Origin: Kaistella flava (ex Peng et al. 2021)
GTDB taxonomy: Bacteria > Bacteroidota > Bacteroidia > Flavobacteriales > Weeksellaceae
Direction of reading: 5' to 3'
Assembly (NCBI RefSeq): GCF_015191005.1
Contig: NZ_CP040442.1
Coordinates: forward strand, 868,001-932,000
Length of the DNA stretch: 64,000 nucleotides
Shown here: positions 27,865 to 36,186 of the stretch, piece after piece
Layout of the letters: every line of letters begins with the position of its first letter
Position numbering within the stretch: position 1 is the stretch's first letter
The notes under the pieces: model-generated
The model's database searches: none
Seen by the model: the letters and a program-made list of their open reading frames with translations, nothing else
What the model was told of the DNA's origin: nothing
Translations under genes and position numbers: made by a program

Positions 27865-27978
27865 ATGAGCAAATGTAAATGCACTAATTGTGAGTGCACC
27901 AAATGTAAATGTGGAAATTGTGCCGAAAACAATTGTCCTTGTGTAAAATGCGAATGTACTAAATGCACTTGTTGCTAA
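27865..27978 (+). CDS. Metallothionein-like cysteine-rich small protein
   Basis: 37 residues with 14 cysteines, arranged as repeated CxC and CxxC motifs (KCKCTNCECTKCKCGNC, then CPCVKCECTKCTCC). It has no aromatic residues and almost no hydrophobic ones, the classic metal-cluster composition. It is too short for ordinary gene filters, but starts with ATG after an AT-rich leader and is followed at once by a strong terminator, so it is a real transcription unit. A role in binding zinc, copper or cadmium is inferred. The next gene is a SigZ-like sigma factor with its own cysteine-rich tail. Confidence 0.75.
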   Translation: MSKCKCTNCECTKCKCGNCAENNCPCVKCECTKCTCC

Positions 27979-27982
27979 ATTG

Positions 27983-28016
27983 AAAAAAGATTAGTTATTC
28001 AACTAATCTTTTTTTA
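27983..28016 (+). terminator. Terminator after the metallothionein-like gene
   Basis: AGATTAGTT (27988-27996) pairs with AACTAATCT (28001-28009) around ATTC, with A-run and T-run flanks. Confidence 0.85.
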
Positions 28017-28027
28017 TTTTTACGAAT

Positions 28028-28552
28028 ATGGAAACTCAAAAAATCTGGAATAATTTCAATAATGAACTTTACTTTTTTATTCTTAAGAAAGTTAAAAATA
28101 AGGAAGTTTCTAATGATATTTTCCAAAATACCTTTCTGAAAATTCACGAAAATTTATCTCAGCTCAAAAACGATGAAAAAGCAAGAGCCTGGGTTTTTCA
28201 AATTGCCCGAAACGAAATAGCCAATTACTTTAATAAAGAATCTGTTTATGTTGAGAATCTCGAAGATAACAAAGAAAACGAGGTAGAGGAATATCAAAAT
28301 ATTTGCTGCTTTGATAAGTTCATTAACGATTTACCAGAAATTTACAAACAAGTCATTGAATTGGTTTATATACAAGGAAAGAAGCAAAATGACATTGCAA
28401 CAGAATTAGATATCAGTCTTGAAAATGTGAAGGCCAGGATTAAACGGGCAAAAGATATTTTAAAGAAAAACTTCAACGAATGCTGTAAATATGAGTTTGA
28501 TAAAAATGGGAAATTAATTGGAGAATCGAATTGCTCTAATTGTAAACCCTAA
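28028..28552 (+). CDS. sigZ: SigZ-like ECF sigma factor
   Basis: 174 residues. Region 2 covers about 5-75 (DIFQNTFLKIHENLSQL, ARAWVFQIARNEIANYF) and region 4 about 100-155 (LPEIYKQVIELVYIQGKKQNDIATELDISLENVKARI, given here by position). The C-terminal tail has CCKYEFDKNGKL and a final CSNCKP, a cysteine-rich extension characteristic of SigZ. No anti-sigma gene is adjacent. The cysteines could bind a metal or respond to oxidation. The gene starts just after the terminator of the metallothionein-like gene. Confidence 0.85.
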   Translation: METQKIWNNFNNELYFFILKKVKNKEVSNDIFQNTFLKIHENLSQLKNDEKARAWVFQIARNEIANYFNKESVYVENLEDNKENEVEEYQNICCFDKFINDLPEIYKQVIELVYIQGKKQNDIATELDISLENVKARIKRAKDILKKNFNECCKYEFDKNGKLIGESNCSNCKP

Positions 28553-28606
28553 ACTTTATTTTTGTCAAGCAAATAAGAAAAAATATTTATTCAAAACTCA
28601 TTGGCA

Positions 28607-29059
28607 ATGAAAACGATTTTTGACAAAGAAACAAGAGAAAAATTAATTGCAAGAATAAGCAAACTTGATAAAAACAGTTTAGCTCAATTCGGCAAAATGA
28701 ATATTTACCAAATGATAAAGCATTGTACGCTATATGACGAATGGATATTAGGAAAAAACAAGCCTCAATATCAACAAGCATTGATTGGACGCTTATTTGG
28801 AAAAATGGCTTTGAAAGATATCTTAAAAGATGAAAGCCCACTAAAGCGAAATGTACCTACTCTTTCTTTTCTGAAAGTTATAAAAACAACAGATGACCTG
28901 GAAGCGGAAAAAAGTAAATGGATTAGCCTGATTGAAGAGTATGACTATTTTTCAAATCCAGAATTCATTCATTCTTTTTTCGGAAAAATGACAAAAGAAC
29001 AAATTGGTTATATGGCGTATAAACATATTGACCATCATTTGAGACAATTCGGAGCATAG
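28607..29059 (+). CDS. DUF1569 (DinB-superfamily) protein
   Basis: 150 residues from the ATG at 28607; a TTG two codons earlier is less likely. Four-helix-bundle protein of the DUF1569 family, with conserved histidines in MNIYQMIKHCTLYDEW and YMAYKHIDHHLRQFG, which fit a DinB-like metal site. It includes the typical GKMALKDILKDESPLKRNVPT linker. Cytoplasmic; function unknown, with thiol or detoxification chemistry inferred for the superfamily. Located 54 bp after the sigZ-like gene and possibly co-transcribed. Confidence 0.8.
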   Translation: MKTIFDKETREKLIARISKLDKNSLAQFGKMNIYQMIKHCTLYDEWILGKNKPQYQQALIGRLFGKMALKDILKDESPLKRNVPTLSFLKVIKTTDDLEAEKSKWISLIEEYDYFSNPEFIHSFFGKMTKEQIGYMAYKHIDHHLRQFGA

Positions 29060-29249
29060 ACAAAAAACTGCAAGCATTTTCCATATCAAACCATCAATTT
29101 TTGTTCTTAATGGAGCTTAAAATTCTTAATTGAGCAATGAATCATCATCTCAACTGTTTGATTACTGTACTTTTGTTGCGCTTAAAAATTCTTTGAATAT
29201 ACAGCCATATTGAATACGCAAACGTTATAAAACACTCACCGTTTTTTTA

Positions 29250-29295
29250 TTTTTGTTAAAATAATTCAACTATTTTTGAAAGAAATAAATACCGA
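29250..29295 (+). promoter_or_regulatory. Promoter-like module, copy 4
   Basis: ATTTTTGTTAAAATAATTCA then ACTATTTTTGAAAGAAATAA. The -7 type box is TATTTTTG at 29272-29279. It lies about 60 bp before the serine hydrolase gene. Confidence 0.45.
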
Positions 29296-29337
29296 TCTTT
29301 TCAAAGACTACCACTATTAAACTTACAAGTAAGACCA

Positions 29338-30414
29338 ATGAATTATAAATCAATATCGTATATTTCAATCCTATCATTTTTAATTTTTTTTTCTTTTACT
29401 CTAAAATCACAGACCTATAAAACCAAAGAATTACCCAAACCATTTTACGAAGAATTTACAAAAAAGTTAAACGACTCTATTCCTTCTATTGGGTCATTTA
29501 TTGTTTCTCAAAATGACCGTATTATTTATGAACACTATTTTCACGGTGCAAATAAAGAAACAGTTTTTAACGTAAAATCTGTTACCAAAAGTGTAACATC
29601 CATTTTAGCTGGAATCGCAAGAGATCAAGGAATGCTTGCAGATTTAAATACACCTGTTCTAAAAATCCTTCCCGAATATGATATTTCCCGAAGTCAATTT
29701 AAAAACATTTCAGATATTGAAGGAAAGATGCTTCACGATTCTATAAGGAAAACAGTAACCTTAAGACATTTAATGACCATGCAAGGTGGTTTCGACTTCA
29801 CAGAAAACAGTCAACTTTCAAGAGCGATGGGCTTATCTTCAGATCCTGTGAAATTTGTTTTAGACTTACCTTTTGAAGAATATCCTGGCGATAAATTCAA
29901 TTACAGCACTGGTGAAACTTATGTTTTTGGTGCTGCTCTTTCCCGATTGGTGAAATCTAATTTGAAAGAATTTGCTGACAAAAATTTATTCAATCCTTTA
30001 TCTTTAAAAATTGAAAAATGGGATACGAACGTATTAGATCGAAATCTTGCTGGTTCTGAACTTTTCATGAAACCAAATGATATGCTAAAGTTTGGAACAT
30101 TAATCCTCAATAAAGGGAAAATTGGAAACAACCAAATTGTATCTCAAAAATGGATTGAAGAAGCAACGGCTGAACAAGTTAAATTAGATTCTTGGGATGT
30201 CTTACCCAATGCAAATGGTTACGGTTATTATTGGTGGCGTAGAAAAACAAACGGACATCAAGCTTTTGTAGCAGTTGGTTACGGCGGACAAATTATTTGT
30301 ATTATTCCCGATTTAAAAATGGTAATTACCGCAACTTGCTTTCTTGGAGAGAAAAATAGAGGGAGAATAGAACTTAAAAAACTTCACGGTTTTATTGACG
30401 AAATAACAAAATAA
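29338..30414 (+). CDS. Secreted serine hydrolase (class C beta-lactamase fold)
   Basis: 358 residues with a signal peptide (ISILSFLIFFSFTLKSQ). The SxxK motif is SVTK in NVKSVTKSVTSILAG; the YxN-like motif is YST in FNYSTGETYVFGAAL; a C-terminal GYGGQIICIIPDLKMV block stands in for the KTG strand. It resembles the beta-lactamase/esterase/DD-peptidase family. A true antibiotic-hydrolysing role is not implied; esterase or peptidase activity in the periplasm is as likely. Confidence 0.85.
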   Translation: MNYKSISYISILSFLIFFSFTLKSQTYKTKELPKPFYEEFTKKLNDSIPSIGSFIVSQNDRIIYEHYFHGANKETVFNVKSVTKSVTSILAGIARDQGMLADLNTPVLKILPEYDISRSQFKNISDIEGKMLHDSIRKTVTLRHLMTMQGGFDFTENSQLSRAMGLSSDPVKFVLDLPFEEYPGDKFNYSTGETYVFGAALSRLVKSNLKEFADKNLFNPLSLKIEKWDTNVLDRNLAGSELFMKPNDMLKFGTLILNKGKIGNNQIVSQKWIEEATAEQVKLDSWDVLPNANGYGYYWWRRKTNGHQAFVAVGYGGQIICIIPDLKMVITATCFLGEKNRGRIELKKLHGFIDEITK

Positions 30415-30489
30415 AAGAGAATAAGATTCCCCACAATCATTTGGCAAAGCAGGATTTGTGGAGCCGCAAAGGAATATTAAAAACAAAAA

Positions 30490-30942
30490 ATGAACAATAC
30501 CGATTTACAACAGCACGAATCCTATATGAGAATTTGTTTAGACCTTGCCAAAATTGCAAAGCAGCGAGGCGACAGTCCTGTTGGTTCAATCATCGTACAA
30601 AATGGAGTCATTATCGGGGAAGGAATTGAAGGTGGAAAAACGCATAAAGACATTACTTTTCATGCGGAAATCGAAGCGATACGGAATGCAACAAAAAAGA
30701 TAGAAAAGCAGGATTTATCAGACTGCATCATGTACACCACGCACGAACCGTGCATTATGTGTTCATATGTAATTCGACATACCAAAATCCCGATCATCGT
30801 AACAGGAATAGCAACTGGAGAAATTGGTGGATTTAGTTCTAAACTGCCTTTGCTTTTAGACACCACCATTAAAAAATGGTCCACTCCTCCGATTTTAATA
30901 AAAGGAATATTGGAAAAGGAATGTGCAGCATTGCACAACTAA
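30490..30942 (+). CDS. Nucleoside deaminase (CDA fold)
   Basis: 150 residues. Zinc-binding motifs HAEIEAI (catalytic glutamate) and PCIMC define a cytidine/guanine/tRNA-adenosine deaminase fold. The substrate pocket is not diagnostic: the tail IATGEIGGFSSKLPLLL differs from TadA, so guanine deaminase or a related enzyme is more likely. Start chosen at the ATG 75 bp after the hydrolase stop; the frame opening slightly upstream is unrelated. Cytoplasmic. Confidence 0.85.
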   Translation: MNNTDLQQHESYMRICLDLAKIAKQRGDSPVGSIIVQNGVIIGEGIEGGKTHKDITFHAEIEAIRNATKKIEKQDLSDCIMYTTHEPCIMCSYVIRHTKIPIIVTGIATGEIGGFSSKLPLLLDTTIKKWSTPPILIKGILEKECAALHN

Positions 30943-31123
30943 ATTCTTCTACCAGCTGGAAAACAATTGAGCATCGGTAATTGAAAACATTGCTATAATC
31001 GATAGTCATCATTTCAACTGATGATCACCTACTCTATTTTTTTCTGCTAAATTTGTAAGATGTAATTTCACTTTAGGAATCACATTAGAAACCCTTTCTC
31101 TCCATTATTTAAATTCTAAAAAC

Positions 31124-32158
31124 ATGGAACATCAAGATAAAAACCAAGTCATTCTTTTAGCCGAAAGACCAGCCGGAATCCCTACAGAAAGCACCTTCGA
31201 ATTAAAAGAAATCGGAATGCCCGAATTAAAAAAGGGTGAAGTATTTGTCAAACTTCTTTACGTTTCGGTAGATCCGGGAATGCGTGGATTTATGAATAAA
31301 GGAACCGACGATGCCATCGGATTAAAATTTGAAATAGGCTTTCCAATCACGAGCAGATCGGTTGCACAAGTTGTAGAAAGTAAAAGCGGTGAATTTGCGA
31401 AAGGCGATATCGTTAGTAGTCGTTTACCATGGCAAATCTACCAAACCATCGATGCTAAAAAAGTAGAGAAAGTAGATCCTACTTTAGGTTCAATTTCTAC
31501 GGCAGTCGGTGTTTTAGGAGTTCCCGGACTTGCTGCTTATTTTGGTCTTGAAAAAATCGGAGAAATAAAAAAAGGACAAACCGTTGTAGTTTCTGGTGCA
31601 GCAGGTGGCGTTGGAAGTATCGCAGTACAAATCGCCAAAATAAAAGGTTGCCGAGTAATCGGAATCGCAGGATCTGAAAAGAAAATCGAATATCTGGAAA
31701 AAGAAATTGGTATTGATGTCGGCATCAATTATAAAAAAACCGATGATTTAGCGAAAGCGATCTCCGAGGCTTGTCCAAATGGTGTCGATATATTTTTCGA
31801 CAATGTTGGTGGGAAAACATTCGATGCGGTTTTGGGTTCGATTAACAAACATGCGCGTTTGGTTATTTGCGGTGAGATTTCCGATTACAATGAAAATCAT
31901 CCGCCACAAGGACCGCGACCTCATCATATTCTGATTCAAAAAAGCGCCAGAATGGAAGGTTATGTTGTCTTCGATTTTATGGATGAATTTGAAAGTGCCA
32001 AAAAGGAAATTTCGCAATGGCTCAAAAGTGGCGAATTAAAATACAGAGAAAACCTCATCGAAGGATTTGAAAATATTCCTGCTGCATTTATCGGTTTATT
32101 TAAGGGTGAAAATATCGGCAAACAAATGGTGAAAGTTTCTGATGTAACCTCATCATAA
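31124..32158 (+). CDS. NADP-dependent MDR oxidoreductase (CurA/leukotriene B4 dehydrogenase-like)
   Basis: 344 residues of the zinc-free medium-chain reductase family. The N-terminal GroES-like part has VKLLYVSVDPGMRGFM; the Rossmann part has VVSGAAGGVGSIAVQIAKI, followed by GIAGSEKKIEYL, which favours NADP. GVDIFFDNVGG and ICGEISDYN are typical of this subgroup, which reduces activated double bonds of enones. Cytoplasmic. Convergent with the regulator gene downstream. A TAAATTTG at 31048-31055 could be its -7 box. Confidence 0.88.
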   Translation: MEHQDKNQVILLAERPAGIPTESTFELKEIGMPELKKGEVFVKLLYVSVDPGMRGFMNKGTDDAIGLKFEIGFPITSRSVAQVVESKSGEFAKGDIVSSRLPWQIYQTIDAKKVEKVDPTLGSISTAVGVLGVPGLAAYFGLEKIGEIKKGQTVVVSGAAGGVGSIAVQIAKIKGCRVIGIAGSEKKIEYLEKEIGIDVGINYKKTDDLAKAISEACPNGVDIFFDNVGGKTFDAVLGSINKHARLVICGEISDYNENHPPQGPRPHHILIQKSARMEGYVVFDFMDEFESAKKEISQWLKSGELKYRENLIEGFENIPAAFIGLFKGENIGKQMVKVSDVTSS

Positions 32159-32227
32159 TATCCCAAACCAAATTTTCTAAACTTACTTTTACAAAATTTC
32201 CTTTTGATCTTTTTCCTAAAAAAATAA

Positions 32228-33715
32228 TCAGGAAAATTTCTTTACATGATGCAGTAAAATAGCAACGCTATGTTGCATTTCAGATTCGTCTAAATGTCCG
32301 AAACCAAGGCGCATTGCGCTTAACTGCCGATTTTGATACAACAAGGTTTTAGGAATAAACAGATTATCTTTGGCACAACCATTACTTAATTGCAGAAGAT
32401 TGATGGGCAACTGCCATTCTCCCCAAACTGCCAAACCTCCTGATGGTTTTTTAAACTGCAAATAGCCTTCAAAGTTGTTCTCTAAAAGTGCTGTAAAAGT
32501 ATCTCTGCGCTGATGGTAAACTTTTATTGATTTTTTTAGATGCCGATGGATTTCACCTTCCTCAATCATTTCTCCCAAAACCTGCTCCATCAAGACATCT
32601 CCCTGTCGGTCAATAATTCCTAAATACTTTCGCATTTCATCCATCAAATTTTCCGGAGCCACGATAAAACCCGTTCTGAAGCCGGGTGCAAGAGATTTAC
32701 CAAACGAACCAACATAAATAACCATTCCGTTGGTATCTGCACTTGCCAAAGGTAGTACCGCGCTTTTATCATAATGAAAATCATAATCGTAATCATCTTC
32801 CAAAATCACAAATCCGAATTCATTCGCCAAATCCAAAAGTTCAATTCTGCGTTGTGCGCTCAATGTAACTGTTGTAGGATAATGATGATGTGGTGTAAGA
32901 TATAGCATTCTCACACTATGTTTTCTGCACAAATCCCGAACGGCATCAACTTGAATCCCTTCGTTATCAATAGGAACCTGAAGAATTCGAGCACCTGATT
33001 TCTGAAAAATCATATTCACAGAAAAATAACTCAATGAAGCCACAACCACAATGTCATCAACAGCCAGTAAAATTTCAGAAATAATATAAACACTCATTTC
33101 CGTACTTCTGGTAATAAGCACATTGTTTTTAGAAATATGCAGTCCTCGGGATAAGTTGAGAAAATTAGAAAGGTTTTCTTTAAAGTATTCGCTTCCGTCC
33201 TGATTGTAATAACCCAGTTTACGCCGATTGCTTTTGCGTTTCATACTCGAACTGTACAAGCGGGATAAATGATCAACTTGTGTCAGTCTTATATCTGGCG
33301 TTCCATCATTAAAAACATATTCACATTTTGAGTGTTCAAAAGGATTATCCAGCAAACTTGACTTTTTAAAAGAATAACCGGTATTTCCTGGATAAGTGGC
33401 TAGCTTATTTTGTAAAAAAGGTTGAAAACGATTGGGTTTACTGTCTTTTCTACTCAAAACAAATGTTCCCTTATTAGGTCGGGTTTCTACCCAACCTTGA
33501 GCATCCAGTTCATCATAAACTGCTACGATAGTTTTGCGGTGTACTTCCACAATTTCACTTAACACCCGTGTTCCAGGTAATTTTGTTCCTTCTATAAGAT
33601 ATCCTCGTTGAATAGCATTGATGAGTTGATTGGCAATTTGCATGTAAACGGCAGTAGCCGATTCACGATCGATATGTACAAAACTTTGATAAGGAATTAA
33701 AACCGGACTACCCAT
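32228..33715 (-). CDS. MocR/PdxR-family regulator (GntR-aminotransferase fusion)
   Basis: 495 residues. The N-terminal GntR winged helix covers about 15-85 (ATAVYMQIANQLINAIQRG, then LPGTRVLSEIVEVHRKTIV by position). A class I aminotransferase-like domain fills the rest, with the PLP-lysine segment VGSFGKSLAPGFR and the NPTGN-equivalent LTPHHHYPTTVTL. Such proteins bind PLP and act as transcription factors. It is divergent from the biotin operon with 66 bp between starts, so it probably controls that operon, itself or both. PdxST genes, the usual targets, are not in the window. Confidence 0.88.
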   Translation of the reverse strand: MGSPVLIPYQSFVHIDRESATAVYMQIANQLINAIQRGYLIEGTKLPGTRVLSEIVEVHRKTIVAVYDELDAQGWVETRPNKGTFVLSRKDSKPNRFQPFLQNKLATYPGNTGYSFKKSSLLDNPFEHSKCEYVFNDGTPDIRLTQVDHLSRLYSSSMKRKSNRRKLGYYNQDGSEYFKENLSNFLNLSRGLHISKNNVLITRSTEMSVYIISEILLAVDDIVVVASLSYFSVNMIFQKSGARILQVPIDNEGIQVDAVRDLCRKHSVRMLYLTPHHHYPTTVTLSAQRRIELLDLANEFGFVILEDDYDYDFHYDKSAVLPLASADTNGMVIYVGSFGKSLAPGFRTGFIVAPENLMDEMRKYLGIIDRQGDVLMEQVLGEMIEEGEIHRHLKKSIKVYHQRRDTFTALLENNFEGYLQFKKPSGGLAVWGEWQLPINLLQLSNGCAKDNLFIPKTLLYQNRQLSAMRLGFGHLDESEMQHSVAILLHHVKKFS

Positions 33716-33734
33716 AATACGAAAAGTGGCACCA

Positions 33735-33763
33735 TTTGATTGACCGGAAAGATACTACTTTTG
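33735..33763 (+). promoter_or_regulatory. Promoter of the biotin operon
   Basis: TTTG (33735-33738), 17 bp, then TACTTTTG (33756-33763), a good match to the Bacteroidota TTTG/TAnnTTTG promoter. The predicted leader is only about 10 nt. It lies in the 66-bp region shared with the divergent regulator, so operator and promoter must overlap. Confidence 0.6.
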
Positions 33764-33781
33764 GCAAAATAAAAAAATAAG

Positions 33782-34390
33782 ATGTACAATTTACTTCAAC
33801 AACTTGTAAATAATAATGAATTGCATGCAAAATGGTTAAATACCTTATCCTTTATGGAAAATGCTGGTGCGAGGAAAATCTCTTTATGTGAGCATCCAAC
33901 AAAAGTTAATATCATCCAACTTAAACATGCAGCAGAAGAACACCGACACGCGTATTATTTAAAAAAGCAAATTGGCAAAATCAATTTTCAAATTTGTTCG
34001 AGCTATGATAATCGTGAACTCCTCGCTGCTAAAGCAACCCGTTACTATTTACATCAATTAGATATTCAAACCTGTCGCTATCTGAAAGAAAATTTTCAAT
34101 TATCAGGAGAGGAATTGAAATATGCGGCCTATCTGTTTGTGACCTATGCGATTGAAGTACGTGCCGATGAACTGTATCCTCAATACCAGCAAGTGCTTAC
34201 TGAAAAAGGACATAAAGTAATGGTGAAATCAATCATACTGGAAGAAGAAGGACATCTTGAAGAAATGATTCAGCAACTGAAAAACTTTCATACGGATTGG
34301 GAAAAGTATGCTGTTGCTATTCTGACTTTAGAACACAAACTTTTTGATAACTGGATTATTTGTATTGAAAAAGAGATTAGCAATGCTTAA
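33782..34390 (+). CDS. Ferritin-like diiron protein, first gene of the biotin operon
   Basis: 202 residues, all helical and soluble. The pattern E26, E53-x-x-H56, E125, E155-x-x-H158 (in SFMENAGA, AAEEHRHAYY, YAIEVRADEL, ILEEEGHLEE) is the full ligand set of a carboxylate-bridged diiron four-helix bundle. Its TAA overlaps the bioF start by 8 bp, so it is translationally coupled to biotin synthesis. No bioC, bioH, bioG, bioW, bioI or bioZ gene is in the operon. I therefore infer, without proof, an oxidative role in making the pimeloyl precursor. A role in iron supply or protection of BioB is an alternative. Confidence 0.7.
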   Translation: MYNLLQQLVNNNELHAKWLNTLSFMENAGARKISLCEHPTKVNIIQLKHAAEEHRHAYYLKKQIGKINFQICSSYDNRELLAAKATRYYLHQLDIQTCRYLKENFQLSGEELKYAAYLFVTYAIEVRADELYPQYQQVLTEKGHKVMVKSIILEEEGHLEEMIQQLKNFHTDWEKYAVAILTLEHKLFDNWIICIEKEISNA

Positions 34391-35492
34391 CACCTTATCA
34401 AAACTTAAAGACAGTTTAGAAAAGCGAAATAAGGAAAATGTATTAAGATCGTTAAATCCAGAAAAACAAGGGATTGATTTTTATTCAAATGATTATTTGG
34501 GATTGGCACAAAATGCAACATTTCAGGAAATCCTTTTAAAAGAAATCAATCAACAACCTCATCTTTTAAAAGGTGCGACAGGATCAAGATTAATCAGTGG
34601 TAATTCGAATTTCACGATGGAAGTTGAAGCTTATATAGCAAATAAGCACAAAGTAGAAAGTGCCTTACTTTTACCTTCGGGCTTTGTCGCAAATGTCGCT
34701 TTATTTTCGGCCATACCTCAACGTGGAGATATCGTTTTGATGGATGAATTCATTCACAGATCAGTGCGTGACGGCCTAAGATTGTCCAATGCAAAAAGAT
34801 CAAAATTTGCACATAATGATTTAGACCATTTAGAAAAATTATTAAAAGAGGCAAAAGGAAACTGTTTTATAGCGGTTGAAAGTTTGTATTCCATGGAAGG
34901 TGATTTCGCTCCTTTAGAAAAACTGACAGAACTTGCTGAACGATACAATGCGTTTTTAATTGTTGATGAAGCACACGCATTCGGAGTTTTCGGATATGGA
35001 TTAGTTGCTCAAAAAAACTTACATAAAAAAGTATTTGCCACCGTTGTAACCTACGGAAAAGGTATGGGAATGCACGGAGCAGCGATATTGGGAAATCAAA
35101 CAATGATCTCATATCTCGTTAATTTTTCTTCTCCGGTTATTTATACGACAGGTAGCAATGATTTTCATGCGATGAGTATCAAAAAGGGATATCAATTTCT
35201 GGAAAACAATTCAAATTTGAGCCAAAAGCTACAGGAAAACATCAGTGAATTTAGAAAGATCAATCTGCCTACACTATCGGATGTTCAAAGTCCTATTCAG
35301 ATTTTACCAATGCGAAATATTTCATCAGCAAAAAAATTACAACAACATTTAGAAAATAAAGGATTTTTAACTTTTGCGGCTGTAGCTCCAACCGTAAAGG
35401 AAGGTGAAGAACGATTGCGGATTTGCCTGCATTCTTTTAATTCAAAAGAAGAAATTAATCAGTTAACCACTATTATCAAGGAATTTATTTAA
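34383..35492 (+). CDS. bioF: 8-amino-7-oxononanoate synthase
   Basis: 369 residues from the ATG at 34383; a longer frame starts upstream inside the previous gene and is not used. A fold-type I PLP enzyme that condenses pimeloyl-thioester with alanine. Visible family blocks are FYSNDYLGLA, GATGSRLISGN, EAHAFGVFGYG and the PLP-lysine segment TYGKGMGMHGAA. Full length. It couples translationally to the diiron gene and is separated from bioD by 69 bp that carry a dispersed repeat. Confidence 0.92.
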   Translation: MLNTLSKLKDSLEKRNKENVLRSLNPEKQGIDFYSNDYLGLAQNATFQEILLKEINQQPHLLKGATGSRLISGNSNFTMEVEAYIANKHKVESALLLPSGFVANVALFSAIPQRGDIVLMDEFIHRSVRDGLRLSNAKRSKFAHNDLDHLEKLLKEAKGNCFIAVESLYSMEGDFAPLEKLTELAERYNAFLIVDEAHAFGVFGYGLVAQKNLHKKVFATVVTYGKGMGMHGAAILGNQTMISYLVNFSSPVIYTTGSNDFHAMSIKKGYQFLENNSNLSQKLQENISEFRKINLPTLSDVQSPIQILPMRNISSAKKLQQHLENKGFLTFAAVAPTVKEGEERLRICLHSFNSKEEINQLTTIIKEFI

Positions 35493-35512
35493 CACAGATA
35501 ATAGAATAAAAA

Positions 35513-35532
35513 CTTTTGTGTCTTTTGTGGTT
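35513..35532 (+). repeat. Dispersed CTTTTGTG repeat
   Basis: CTTTTGTGTCTTTTGTGGTT is the reverse complement of the AACCACAAAAG(T/G)CACAAAAG motif that opens the units of arrays 1-3. It lies between bioF and bioD, with further inverted copies at 39481 and 42692. Confidence 0.8.
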
Positions 35533-35561
35533 TAAAAAGAAATCAGACAATTACTTAAAAC

Positions 35562-36182
35562 ATGAACACTCCAAAAAAATTATTTGTAACCGGAATCGGT
35601 ACTGGAATCGGCAAAACGATTTGTTCCGCTATACTCGTTGAATATTTAAAAGCAGATTACTGGAAACCCATTCAATCTGGAGATTTAGACCAAACAGACA
35701 GTATGCTTGTTCAAAGTCTTGTCAATAATAAAATTACAATCCATCCCGAAAGACACCGTTTTAAACTGGCAGCTTCACCGCATAAATCAGCTGCCCAAGA
35801 AAACATCTCCATACATCTGGAAGACTTTGAATTACCAGAAACTGAAAATCATCTGATTGTAGAAGGAGCCGGTGGATTGTGGGTTCCGCTTTCCGATGAG
35901 GTTTTCATGCTGGATCTTATCAAAAAATTAAAGTTACCGGTAGTTCTGGTCGCTAAAGATTATTTGGGATGCATCAATCATACTTTATTATCGATCGAAA
36001 GCTTACGAAAAAATTCTATACCAATCGCTTATTTCATTTTTAATGGAACTTTTGATGAAGACACTTTTCGCGTCATTAAAAAATATCTTGATGAAGACAC
36101 ACAAATTTTACATATTCCAAATTTAAAAACAATCGAACCCAACACCATTCGAGAAATCGCTAACAAATTAAAAAACATCTAA
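35562..36182 (+). CDS. bioD: Dethiobiotin synthetase
   Basis: 206 residues. The P-loop is GIGTGIGKT at residues 11-19. YWKPIQSGD carries the conserved lysine, and [13 protein letters not shown] is the second signature. It closes the ureido ring of DAPA using CO2 and ATP. Full length, 4 bp before bioB. Confidence 0.93.
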   Translation: MNTPKKLFVTGIGTGIGKTICSAILVEYLKADYWKPIQSGDLDQTDSMLVQSLVNNKITIHPERHRFKLAASPHKSAAQENISIHLEDFELPETENHLIVEGAGGLWVPLSDEVFMLDLIKKLKLPVVLVAKDYLGCINHTLLSIESLRKNSIPIAYFIFNGTFDEDTFRVIKKYLDEDTQILHIPNLKTIEPNTIREIANKLKNI

Positions 36183-36186
36183 CGAC

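Noticed and set aside
29338..30414. Antibiotic-resistance beta-lactamase
   Set aside because: The fold is shared with esterases and peptidases, and the KTG motif is not clear.
30441..30629. 62-codon plus-strand frame before the deaminase gene
   Set aside because: It overlaps the deaminase gene in another frame, and the deaminase has clear zinc motifs.
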